From the NCBI RefSeq assembly GCF_000275845.1, contig NW_006766885.1, positions 1,316,604 to 1,380,603 of the forward strand: a DNA stretch of 64,000 nucleotides, read 5' to 3'. The notes below the pieces were generated by a model. That model was given only the letters and a program-made list of their open reading frames with translations, was not told the origin of the DNA and did not search any database. The position numbers and the translations under genes were made by a program. Below, piece by piece: positions 1-10,581 of this stretch. This stretch comes from Dichomitus squalens LYAD-421 SS1. Its lineage: Eukaryota > Basidiomycota > Agaricomycetes > Polyporales > Polyporaceae. Each line of letters begins with the position of its first letter. The stretch's first letter is position 1.

Positions 1-878
1 CTGCCCGACTCGATCCGAGCCTTCTTGAACCGCCGTTCCAGCGACCTCCTTCGTCTCCAGCATTCGATCGCAAATTTTGTATCTGTATGTTGAACGTCAT
101 CCCGTCTGTCGACTACCGAGAGGCTGAAGATGCGCACCAGCAATCTCCTCACGAAGGATATCCTCCTCGGTGGCCTTCCGCTTCCCCTTACATGATGAAT
201 ATGGGCCGCCACCTTGAAGCAGCACGTCGAGATCCTCCTTGGGCAGTTGGAAGACGTGGTACGGCAACAGCCTCTTGACTACATCGACCTCATCGACAAA
301 AGGCTCGTCGACGTCTGGGGCTAGCACAGCACGATGGTCCTCTGCCAGCTTCGATGCAAACCTACCGAAAAGTTCAAACCCCCAATCAGGACATGACAGC
401 GACCCTCGAAGAAAAACATTCATAACACGCACCTGGCAGCAGTCTCGACCATGACAGCTTCCTCATCCGGTCCTTGCTTGTGCTCCTTGCTCAGCGCGAT
501 CGTCCGTGCGTTGACTGCGTCCAGGTTGGCCGCCACACTAGCCTTCGGCTCGCGCGCTCCCGCCTGTGGAGGGCCCATGTCTCCCTCCTTCGCACCATTC
601 TGCGAAGGCGGCGGTGCCACGCTCACAGCACAATCCTGGCTAGGTTCGCGTGCGTCCGTCACCTGCGAGCTCGACCGTACGATGGGGGTCGTCGGTGCAG
701 TGGTCGGTGCAGGAGTGAGGATTGGGGTCGCAGACACCGGCGTCCCACCGTTCGACGCGACCGCGCTGTCAGGGCCATCTTGCAAGCGGAGTAGCTTCGT
801 AGAGATCGCTGGGGGCTGCCTGGAGTTGGCAGAGAAGGCGGAGAACGAGTGCGTGCTGGGGCCTGCAATGCTCGACAT
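1..878 (-). CDS. GLTSCR1-domain protein, partial (3' end beyond window)
   Basis: Three exons are visible: 433-878, 138-361 and 1-82, with introns of 71 and 55 nt. The start is ATG at 878. The first ~145 residues are Ser/Pro/Thr-rich and probably disordered. The second exon carries PFVDEVDVVKRLLPYHVF, followed by KGKRKATEEDILREEIA. Across the second intron this continues into DTKFAIECWRRRRSLERRF. That pairing of a PF..D..RLLPYHV block with a basic helix is the pattern I know from the GLTSCR1/BICRA conserved region. In animals that region belongs to a subunit of the non-canonical BAF (SWI/SNF) complex. A nuclear chromatin role here is inferred from that family. The same reading frame stays open to base 1, so the C-terminus is missing. 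The gene lies in tandem behind CDC23, whose stop is 278 bp upstream. Confidence 0.72.
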
Positions 879-1156
879 CTGGTGCCCTCAGCAGTTTTGT
901 TTGTTTTGCTCCGTTGACGCCGTCACGCTCCCCTTCGCGGCGCGTGAGCTGTGACACGTAACTCACACTGCCGCATGACAATTGTCACATCAAGGAGTCA
1001 CCAAGAGCGTTGTGGGGCCCGGTTTAGGGCCGGTTCCGCAGGCTGTCGCTGCCAAGGCCTGGCGTGGGGGACAGAATACAATTAGGAAGGTATTGGGAGA
1101 CCCTCCGCTGGTCGGTACAAGGCTACATACAGTACATTGAGGGACAATGAACATTC

Positions 1157-3841
1157 TCATGCTACCGGCGGGCCCTCTGATGCAGCGCGTACCTGAGCAT
1201 TTTGCTGTTGCTGTCGTAGAGTCGCAGCCGGCAGATAACGCCTGAGCATCTCGTTCGCTTGGTTGACTTCCTCGGCGTTGCTGGTTGACACCAGCAGGAG
1301 ATATTGTCGGGCCAAGTCAAGGTCTCCGCCGCCGAATTGGATGTGGTAACGCGCGACGTACACGGCGGACTTTGACCACTCAGGCACGGGTTTTTCTGCG
1401 ACAATCGGTCAGCGTGAGTTCTGCCTGCGTGGAACCTCGAGAAGTGAACTCTGTGTTCAGGTCGACGCCCCAAAGCTCCCGGCGCTCCCGGGGCCGGAGG
1501 TGCACAAGCGATAGTGGACAGCGGACAGCGTAAGTTGGAGAAGTAAGAACAAGAGACATACGTGCGGCACGACAGACCTCCACTATCCGTCGATGATACG
1601 CAGCTGCCTCGGCATATTCCTCGAGGTCGTTGTGAAGCTTCGCAAGCTTCAGGTGGATAACGGTCTCTTCTGGATCAGCGCCAATGAGAGCGCGTCTCAA
1701 GCATTCAATCGCTTCTCTCAACCTAGCAGGAAAAGCCGAAGGCATCCGGCCCAATTCCCATATGGTGACAGGAGATAAAGGGCGGGCGTTAGCGGATATA
1801 ATGCGCAGACAACAATCGGTCTATGAAGCTAGCACGCACCTCCCCATCTCTTCGTAGCACATTCCCTGTGCTTGCCAGATGCGAACATCGTATGGTCTGA
1901 TGGGTTCATGGTTTAGAAAGCCAGGTGATCGACATATGATACGAATGTGCGGAGTACATACCGTAGCGCCGTTGCATGTTGGTAGTAGTATAAGGCATAT
2001 TGGTGCATGCTCAAGAGTTCGTACGCTTGAGCCAGGCCATACCAGGCCCGGTAATCCTTCCGATTGACATCTGGACACATAAAGCGAAAGGGCGTATTGT
2101 GTTACAATTGGGAAGCTTGAGAGCGCTGATGCGGTTGACCGATACGTACCCACAGCTTTCCGATACGCCTCGATTGCCGCATGAGAGTTTTTCATCTCGA
2201 CATACTCGTGGCCCATCAGTGTCCAGGCTGCCAAGTAAGTCCGATCGAGCTGCGTCGCACGTCTGAAATATTTGACCGCCTTCTCGTGCTCGGCCCGTAA
2301 AGAGAAATAGTTCCCTGTTCCAGAAGCATAGATAAAGAGTCAACGCTGGAATGACATCGCACAACTCACCAATGATACAACAAATTTCCGGGCGGTCCTT
2401 GTCAATTGCAAGATAGTCGTGGGCAAGCTTCGACAGAGCGGTGGTGTTCTCGGTAACGTAGAGTATGTTCGAAAGAATGTCAATGTCGTCAACACGGTAA
2501 GGGTCGATTGCAAGAATCTTCCGGAATTCCCCTTCCGCAGCAGTGAAGTCTGCATACGCCGAACCAGCCTTTAGCTGGGCCAGAACTTCAAAAGGAAACG
2601 GCGAAGTACAGTACCGTGCAGATAGTAGAGCACGTTCCCTCGGAGAGCCATGATCCACATGCTCCGGGGAAAGAAGTCCTCGCTGAGAAGTCGGTCACAT
2701 AACGCTAATTCATTGTCCGTGGGACTGTTCAGGCTGTTCAGAGTCTTCACCTGGAACATCAGCACAAGGGGATGGCTGGCGGGGAGCGGCAGCAGTGGCA
2801 AGAGTGAAGACAGCTGTGAAAACAGGGTGAATTATCAACGACAGGCGCGGCACGCTGGTGCTCCCTCACCTCGTCGCCGTCACAAAGGCAATCTCCCAGC
2901 GCCACCCATGTTGACCAGTTCCATGGGTACATTGAGATGGAAAGGATTGCACTCTCTATCGCTTCTTCTCGCCTGGAAAGACGACAAAGAAACACAGCCT
3001 TCCTGTATAATGAAACTTAACGGCATTCTTGGGCGCATAGTGTGAAGACGCTTACAGGAACAGAAGCCACGGATCGGTAGCATTACTTACCAACTCCAAT
3101 AATTGATGGAGGGAAGTATTGACCGGCTCGGGGGGCTGCTCACGAGTTTCTGCGAACCGCTTCGGAATTGCCTGACGACATCTCAATGTGAGAGCTTACC
3201 CACTTTCCAATTTGTACCACTCCCGCTGCGCCTTCTTTTCACTTTCCTGGATGTGAACACATGACTCAACAAGCAGGTATATCTCAAAACGGAGGCATTT
3301 ACCAGGTACTGGCTATAGACGCGGAGGAAAGTTGCCTTTGAACTTCGGCACGGCTTGAGCCAATGAATTACTCTCAGAAACTCTTTGGCCTCCATGAATG
3401 CCTTAGCCATGACTAGGCGGTCTACATCGTGCGCTTCCCACTCCGCTTCTTGTCTTAGGACGTCGATAGACTGTCCTTGTAGGGATGGGGCAGAAGGTTC
3501 GTGAGCTTGAAAACGTTGAGCAGCTTCTGGAGCGTCAGTACGCAATATGTTCCGTGCTGCAAATGACAAGGCTGGCGGGGTTCTGGACCGGGCGGGAGTT
3601 GAGGTGTGGAAGTCGGGCAAGGTCGGGACCACAGCAGGAGGCTCTGGCTGTCGCTTGGACGGCGGCACCGAGGACAACAGTTCTGCGGCCCTAAAATGCG
3701 TTTAAAACGTCTACACAAGACAAATGGACATCACACGTACCATTTAGATGCATATAACAGGCCTCTATCTGAGCAGTCGCGAACCGCATTCCGCAATGCA
3801 GCCACCACGTCCTCATCCACCATGAAGGGTGCTTCCACCAT
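1157..3841 (-). CDS. CDC23: Anaphase-promoting complex subunit 8 (Cdc23)
   Basis: Twelve exons give 622 aa: 3741-3841, 3303-3690, 3204-3246, 3056-3149, 2870-3002, 2615-2813, 2370-2549, 2150-2314, 1962-2070, 1840-1896, 1562-1722 and 1157-1395. The N-terminus has [20 protein letters not shown], typical of APC8. The C-terminal two thirds is a run of TPR repeats, including [20 protein letters not shown] and [20 protein letters not shown]. Cdc23 is a scaffold TPR subunit of the nuclear APC/C ubiquitin ligase that drives mitotic exit. I use GTGGGT as the third donor, because the neighbouring GTAAGC donor breaks the frame. The last intron (166 nt) is unusually long for this window. The start could instead be the ATG at 3823. 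The gene diverges from ALG14. Confidence 0.93.
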
Positions 3842-4254
3842 GTTTTTGCTGCGTTCGAATGTATGCAGCCGTACAATGGTCCTGGGAGTAGTTTCACGAT
3901 GTCGCCACTTGGAGAGTCGACGACGGGCGGGGGAAGAGAGAGAAGATGGGCGCGTCCAACCACCGGCCCGACACGCGACGCGAATGCATCCCAGATTAGG
4001 CAACTACAACACTCACATCACGCAGCTGTGTCACGGCTTGCCAGGCCGTCGCCGTCTCCAGCGGGCAGAGACTTGCTTCTCTGACCTGTTCAACGATCAT
4101 GTCCGGTATGCATGATACTGGGCCGGCCCATTGAAGTGTCATACTCGCCAACTGCTGCCGACCAGTATTTCTCGACTGCTCGGTGTCCATCCAAAACAGT
4201 TAGATTGCTCAAATGGTGCGTGAACGAATCTCCTGGTCCGACTGAGTTCAGGCA
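3842..4254. promoter_or_regulatory. Shared upstream region of CDC23 and ALG14
   Basis: This 413-bp spacer lies between two divergent start codons, so both promoters must sit here or overlap the genes. I see no clear TATA box or long open frame. Promoter function is inferred from position only. Confidence 0.4.
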
Positions 4255-5246
4255 ATGCAAGCTGACCTCGCTGATCAGGATACTCTTGGCTTTCTCACTC
4301 TCATCTCTGTGCTGATTGCCGCGTTGACCTTGCTTCGTCTCTACGCCGTCCTCCCCTCGACGAAGTCTGCCAAGCCTTCCGGGCGCCACGAGGACTCCGA
4401 TGTATGTAGCTTCGCAGTCTTCCTCGGCTCAGGTCCGTACTATCCCGTCTACCGATCCGCTGTTGGTGCTGAGAACCTTGACACTTGCAGGGGGCCATAC
4501 CAGTGAGGCCCTTCGCCTCCTTTCGGCGCTCGACTTCAACCGCTATATCCCCCGGACTTACATCATTAGCGAAGGCGATACGCTGAGTATGCACAAAGCC
4601 ATGGACTTGGAACGTGCTAAAAGCACCGAAGCCTCTCAATCCACGCCTTCTGTCCGTCACTTCCCTTCTTGCTTCGGCATGATCTCATCTTCCTCTGATT
4701 GTGCGAATTATTGATCGTGACATCAGACCTCAGGATCAGACGCGCCATGCTCGTTCGTAGTCATACCGCGGGCCCGGCGTGTGCACCAGTCCTTCCTTAC
4801 TGCCCCATTTTCCGCCGTTTTCTCACTCGCAGCGAGCATTTGGCATCTCACAGCCTCTCCACTGTTTTCTGGCCCCCCCGCTCCGGATGTTCTGCTTTTG
4901 AATGGGCCTGGGACGTGCTTCGTGCTCTGTATAGCAGCCTACCTGAGCAGGGTACGGCGAGTTCATCCTTCTCAGAATACGTTCTAATCAACAGAACTTT
5001 CTCCATGTCATGCTGCTCTGAAGTTTCTGGGGTTGAAGTCGCCCAAGCTAATCTACGTGGAGTCGTTCGCCCGGGTGCGGCACCTTTCGCTCTCTGGGAA
5101 GTTGCTTCGGCCGTTGGTAGACAGGTAAGCGTCTCAAAGTATCAAACTAAGGCAAGCTACCATTCACTCTACCTAGGTTCATCGTACAATGGCCCGATTT
5201 ATTACAAGACGGCAAAAGGGGCGAATGTCGCGGGTGGCTTGTGTAG
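4255..5246 (+). CDS. ALG14: UDP-GlcNAc transferase subunit ALG14
   Basis: Five exons give 244 aa: 4255-4432, 4491-4651, 4727-4951, 5024-5124 and 5177-5246. Residues ~8-32 are a hydrophobic membrane anchor. Next come FLGSGGHTSEALRLL, the glycine-rich start of the cytosolic fold, then IPRARRVHQSFLT, DVLLLNGPGTCFVLCIAAYL and PKLIYVESFARV. All are landmarks of Alg14, and the C-terminal GWLV end also fits. Alg14 anchors the catalytic partner Alg13 to the cytosolic face of the ER. Together they add the second GlcNAc to the dolichol-linked N-glycan precursor. Two introns start with GTCCGT, and the third ends in CTGAAG, a less common acceptor. The partner ALG13 is not in this window. Confidence 0.93.
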
Positions 5247-5561
5247 CGATACGTGGCTCCCTGTCGAGCATATGCCTGATGACGTCTAGTGCAGTCATTC
5301 AAGCCATCCATCTATGGGCGGTATGGGATAGAGGTCGATCCATCTCTTCGTCATTGGGGTCTGGTCGTGACGTTGCCGTAATCTGCCATACTGAGTTATA
5401 TACGTTGGGATTTGTGAATGGTCTAAATCTCGCAGGTATCTCATTCCCGGAGCCTTCCAAGTAGCGAGGGAGAAAGTATGTATTGAAGTGATACAGTAAG
5501 ACTGATAGCTCCAAGCAATGACTGGACCAAAAGACGGCTAGAGAAGAACGCAAGCTGCCAC
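5247..5561. other. Convergent 3' spacer, ALG14/U2AF1
   Basis: This 315-bp stretch lies between two convergent stop codons and presumably holds both 3' UTRs and polyadenylation signals. I see no coding signal in it. Confidence 0.5.
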
Positions 5562-6487
5562 CTACTTGCGCGTCCACCTGTCCTCGCCATCATGTCGGCC
5601 TCCACGCTTCGATGGACTGGCGCTCCTGCCACGGCCTCCTTCCCTCTTACCAGGCTCCCAACCACCACCACCGGTCGTAGTTGGAGGGTGCAGACGCCGC
5701 TCTAGGCGCTGCCCGTGGCGAAGAGAACGAACGAGCTCTGGCGACGCAAGACGTAGGTGCATGAAGTTGCAGAAACCGCCGCGGTTACATTCGCCATTCT
5801 CGTTTTGGCGACAGCATGCTTCGCGGAAGTCGGTGACGGGGGAAAGCTCAGCATACAGTGGGCGGCCTGAGGGACCGGTCAGCATGACTGCACCGCTGCA
5901 CTACGACAAACACGACATACCTGCATACCACCGATCATTCAAATTGTCAACAGCTGCTTGAGCCTCGGTCTCCCACTCGTAACGGGCATACACATTCCCA
6001 ATGAGGTGATCACCGACGTTGTCGCAAACCTTCGTTGCCCGACCCCGTCTGTCAGTGCAAGTCTGAGGATGACCAACAGCACTACACTCACGTGAAGTTC
6101 CAGCAGATGCCCAAATTTTGCCAGCTCGCAGTAGAGATCCTCGTATACAGCGTCAAAGCCCTCCTGCAGCTCCTTCTCGGTCTTGGTGCATACTGGGTCG
6201 TGAGCCGGGTTGTGGTAGACGTTGGGGAGGAGAATGGTTTGAGAAAAGGCCGGCTTGATGTGTTTGCGAGAGCAACGATCGCCGTGGCGACATGCACCAA
6301 TCTAGACAATTTGACGGTCAGTAGAGCAATACACGCAGACCGCAGGACTGGTTGAACATACATACTTTGTAGTAAAACGAGCAGTTTACACGGTCCTGCT
6401 CCGTACCAAAGATATTCGCCTGATACAGGGGTGAGTATCCATCCCACTCCTGAGGTTGACGAGAAAACTTACTAAGTGTGAGGCCAT
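5562..6487 (-). CDS. U2AF1: U2 snRNP auxiliary factor small subunit
   Basis: Five exons give 230 aa: 6473-6487, 6366-6419, 6301-6092, 6029-5921 and 5866-5562. The first exon codes only MASHL. Both CCCH zinc fingers are intact. The first ([20 protein letters not shown]) is C-x8-C-x5-C-x3-H. The second ([20 protein letters not shown]) is C-x7-C-x5-C-x3-H. Between them lies the U2AF-homology RRM, with [24 protein letters not shown] and [20 protein letters not shown]. The protein recognises the AG at the 3' splice site and dimerises with U2AF65 in the nucleus. The C-terminal tail is short and rich in Gly, Arg and Ser ([11 protein letters not shown]) rather than a long RS domain. The short U2AF-like introns in its own gene match the rest of the window. 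Confidence 0.95.
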
Positions 6488-9018
6488 GGTAAATGTGAAT
6501 GTAGGAGGTCAGCAAAGAGTCGCGTCTGAAGTTGCCGCGACCGTGAGAATTCCGCGCTTTTATATAGCCCTGGAAAGCTGACTAAGCTTGTCATGCCATT
6601 TCTAGCAATTTCCAGTGGGTGGTTCGGTCGCTCTTCAGCCCACCACACCCTCAAGCTCACGATAGTCTTACTCGTACTGTCAAAACACGCGCAAAAACAG
6701 AAAATGTTCCCGCTGAGTATGTGTGGTCTGCATACTCGTCTTACAAACCGTTCGCTGATAATGGGCCTGCTGAGCTGTTGGCTATCGATGACACAGTCAA
6801 ACGTCAAGGCTGTAGCCTATCCAGCATTTGGAAATTGATGTGTCTCGGGCTGTCAACCAGATCAATCTCCGAGACAGTCTGAACGAAGTGTGAGCTCCTC
6901 TTGCTTTTGTTGTGTACTCACCCCTGGTGTTATCACAGTGCGTCGATTCGACCGCAGGGCAGACTCCCGTTGTCAGTTTGACGAAATACCGCCCCAGGAT
7001 AGGCCGCGGGTTATGCGTATCTATTGCATCAGCTACAATCTTACAAGATGCACAAGATACTTGCACTGCGCACGTCGTTCGTAGTAGTTGCAAGGCATAG
7101 GTCGAACCAGCAAGTTATCAGGCGACCCCCATGCAACAGCTCTTCGCTATCCAATGTGACGACTAACTTGCCTCTAACCCCTCCAGGCAGGAGTTTTCAG
7201 CCCACCGTCGTCTATCTCGTTTCCTCCTTGGTTCTCAGAAGCCATGAAGGTTGCAAAGTGCCTTCCATTCCTCGAGGTCATTTACGTCTAACTCGGCGTG
7301 CCTTCCCCTTATCCACTGTACCTGTCAGGAGGGAATAGCGTCACAACCCTTGCATGGGGCTGGAATGCTATTGTATAGAATCGGAGCGTCGGCGGACTTG
7401 CCGTTACCCTGCTTCGAGATTGGGCGCATGGTGTCAAAACACCAAGACTGTCCTCACGTCTCGATCATCGACTCAACTGATGTTCTCCTTCGATAAGGCG
7501 ATGCTAGCACTCGGCTGGGCTACGGCATAGACGCGATTCTACCTCGCTCACATCAAGCAGTCAAGCCTCCTGCCAAATCGTGCCGAAGTCTATAGCTTTG
7601 TCCTCGCGGTTGGATGGCTGGTCTGACGCAACTGACGTCGCATTCAGGAGAGGCTAGGGTATGCCTCTCATATTAACTTTACAGGTCCAGAACATTGTAA
7701 ACTGCTGATACATCGGGATGCAGGTGCCGTAAATGCATCCGCAACAGGCGGCGTCCTCGAATACTCCGGCGACCTGGCGACCTGGCTTGGCACTTCGCCG
7801 ATGTCCTTGGCTCCCCCTTGGCATGCGAATGTTGTTCGTAAAGTTACCACCTCTGGAAGGTGAAATGTCAGTGGAAGCGCCGCCTGCTTCACTTCTCTTT
7901 TTCCCCGCGGGCGATCCGGTGTCTGATACGACAATGGGGTCGTCGAGGACTGCCCGATCCCCGTGCGCCAAAAGGCATTCATCCCGGCCCATCTTTTCTA
8001 TGTAGCGGCTATTACAGCCGGTCCCAAGGTTCGACGTCCAGGACGTCCGCGGTAGCATACATATTGCATCTCGACTTCGCATGCTGACTGATCAGATAGT
8101 TTGAATGCCCTCACGGCGTTTAGCCTCAGCGCCGTTCAGGAGTGATTCTTATATAACAGATAACACTTCGCCCGAGCGTCGAGGTCTGGCGCGAGCGCGA
8201 GCTTGCTTCGCGCAATTCAGCACATCTAGGGCGGTCAATCACCGTACGCTCCTGGTGACGGCCCGCAGGTCAACCGTTCATCTAACGCACAGACATCATT
8301 CGGCAAATTGTGAGCACTTGATTCATGTCCTAGCTCTGACAGCCATCATCCGTATCCGACGCTGATGATATCCTTTGCATCGTATGGAGCTGGTCGGACT
8401 TTGACCGTATCTTCCTTTAGTCCAATGCACTTGGGGCGGTCGTAGAAAATACAAAGGAACCGAGAAGAAAACCTCAGTAAACAGCACGCGGGCAATTGAG
8501 TTAGCCACAGGACTGGCAATCTTCGTCCTACGCCAGTTCCGCGCTCCACTTGCATATGTCGCCTGTGGGCGTGGAAGAAGCTCTTCCTATCTCCCGATGA
8601 TGGGTGCATATCAGAAATCTCAGCGCCTAGACTGCACCAAGCGCAGAAATGAAGAAGCATACGAGGCTGTACTCGTGAACGCCGGAGCATTCGCCGAAAC
8701 CCCATGATCAAGCACCAGTAGTCAACTAGTCATGCCCGAGTCGTGGCCCGCACTAGCGCTCTAACAAGGTGTGCATGAGTGATCTCACGATCGAGGGCAG
8801 CAAGGCTGTTTCAAGATTGCGATTTGATCGAATCGTTTATGTACGATCTGCGCCGAGCAAATTCTGTGCCGTGATGGCCATGCATAGCTCCTTAATGAAA
8901 CCCATGTCCAAGAAAGCGGCCTCGACAAGCTCCAAGCCAAGTATAGCTCAAACACTACAAAGGGTAAGGGTATCGAAGTTATCTAACACACGGTCGCTGA
9001 GCCCAGGCCTCGCGTGCG
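6488..9018. other. Gene-poor spacer between U2AF1 and Zn2Cys6 regulator
   Basis: I see no intact gene in this 2.5-kb stretch. It contains the plus-strand coding remnants described separately. The 8.1-9.0 kb part shows nothing beyond short chance ORFs. The U2AF1 promoter should lie just above 6487. Confidence 0.5.
6590..8090 (+). pseudogene. Possible decayed coding remnant, family unknown
   Basis: Several short peptide-like stretches lie on the plus strand in different frames, broken by stops. ENVPAEYVWSAYSSYKPFAD is near 6690-6750. IDVSRAVNQINLRDSLNEV is near 6834-6891, one base out of frame with the preceding stretch. WFSEAMKVAKCLPFLEVIY is near 7230. FYLAHIKQSSLLPNRAEVYS is near 7530-7590. 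GGVLEYSGDLATWLG is near 7746. They read like protein but no ATG-to-stop model with valid splice sites joins them. I do not recognise the family. An intron-rich live gene that I failed to assemble is the alternative. Confidence 0.25.
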
Positions 9019-10581
9019 TCAGAACGGGCTCCCCTTCGACCGCTCGTTCTGGTGCCTGAGGGACTCCCAGGACATGAACGAGTCTTCCCAGGGCGGGCTA
9101 GGGTACGAGGCGGACTGGGCTTGTCTGAAATCCCAAGCACGGGGAGAGTGTATGCCCTGCGAGGATAACGACGCAGAAGGTACTCCCAGAGATGATCGAG
9201 CCCCTGCGTAGGACGGTCGACCCAATGATGTGCTCGTGGCTAGGGACGTTGTTTGAGCGTGGGACTGGGGAGTGACGGGCTCGGGGGGTGTCACGATGTT
9301 GCCCAAAGCGGTACTGCGTGCCGCGAAGCGCAAGTCTATCAGTACTAATAGTGCTGGGAGTCAGCCGCGGCTATCGTGCTACTTACGTAGTAAATCTGTC
9401 GAGTTCCGAGATTCCCTTGTGAACCCTACAATCCGAGCCGGAGGTATGCTTGGCGTAGCGTGACAGGATTTCGGTGGCTCTCCGTAGGCGCAGCGATAGC
9501 TCCAGCACAGTTTGGTAACTCGCGTGCTCGTTCAAGCACCCACAATGCTCGTCGGACCGGTGATTACCGCATGCGTCCGGAGCCACGGGCAATATGGGGT
9601 CCAGAATGTCCCCGAAGAAGGCTTCGTCTATGCCGGGACCGTTGGGAAACGAATATGATGCCAAGAGAGATGAGAGGTCGTAATCCGGGGTATTGAGAAG
9701 CGAAGTGATATCGGAGTCGGATGAAATGCGGGTGTCGTCCTGAGACTGCAACGTGGGAGAAGGAGGATACATAGGAGACGAACCGCGGGCAGGCGATGAT
9801 GAGAAGCACTGCGTTACAAGCAATGTAGGCGAGGATGCGGGGGACGCGTTTGGTTCAGCTGATGGCGATGTCGGCGGAGATAATGGACGTCTTGATGCTG
9901 CCATCGTGGAAGAGCCAGCTCTGCCAAGTTCATGATTGGAAGGCACGGAGTCTTCGGTTTCGGGGCTGGACTGCCCTGGTTGTGCCCATCGGGGATGAGG
10001 CTTGTTCTTGAGCTTCGTCCAAACACGTGAAATCAATTCGCATACCGATGCTGAGTGTAGGGGTGTACATACCTCGCGAATGATGCTTTCTAATTCTGCA
10101 ACCCGTTTTTTAAGTCGCCCAGTCTCGTCCTGAGCATTCGCTCTACAATGATATGTCAGTTTCCCGCCTTACTCAAAGAGGGATTCAAAACGAACTTATG
10201 AGTCGGGTTGTCCACTTCATAAACGCAAAGGCCCGTCTGCAACATTGACCTATGTTAACTGGAGGTCGAGACAAGTCATAATTTACTATACCAGTCCGAG
10301 CTGAGTACACCGACCACAGGGTCGTTGGCGATCGCACTGTAGGGTGGCGGTCAATAGTGTCCTGAGAGCACTGCAGGAACCCGGTTACTGACCATGCGCT
10401 TCGATGTATGGCAGTTCAGACACGACTGCGTGGGCCGGTTCCGACGCTTCCCTACTCCTCGGTCAGCACATAGGGAACTGGAGACCCGAAAAGCATACTC
10501 ACTCCGATGGTCCTCCTCGGATGTGCGCTTCGAAGAGGTCGCAGAAGTCCGTTTCTTGGCAGTGTTGGTATCGGCAGACAT
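9019..10581 (-). CDS. Zn(II)2Cys6 fungal transcription factor
   Basis: Seven exons give 404 aa: 10503-10581, 10393-10451, 10292-10336, 10196-10236, 10073-10142, 9387-10012 and 9019-9313. The binuclear zinc cluster at residues ~35-64 is assembled across two introns and reads C-x2-C-x6-C-x5-C-x2-C-x8-C (CLNCHTSKRMCDRQRPCGRC and onward). Basic residues precede it (RKRRNRPTQ). A heptad-like segment follows (ETGRLKKRVAELESIIRE), probably a coiled-coil dimerisation helix. The middle is Ser/Pro-rich. A second Cys/His block, HCGCLNEHASYQTVLELSLR and SGSDCRVHKGISELDRF, recurs in basidiomycete regulators of this type. A nuclear DNA-binding role follows from the family. Target genes cannot be deduced. 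It is isolated in a gene-poor stretch and has no adjacent metabolic cluster. Confidence 0.87.

Noticed and set aside
3150..3203. A frameshift or 18-nt intron in CDC23
   Set aside because: The GTAAGC donor gives an off-frame join, but GTGGGT four bases earlier with the CGCAG acceptor restores [14 protein letters not shown] in frame, so no error is needed.
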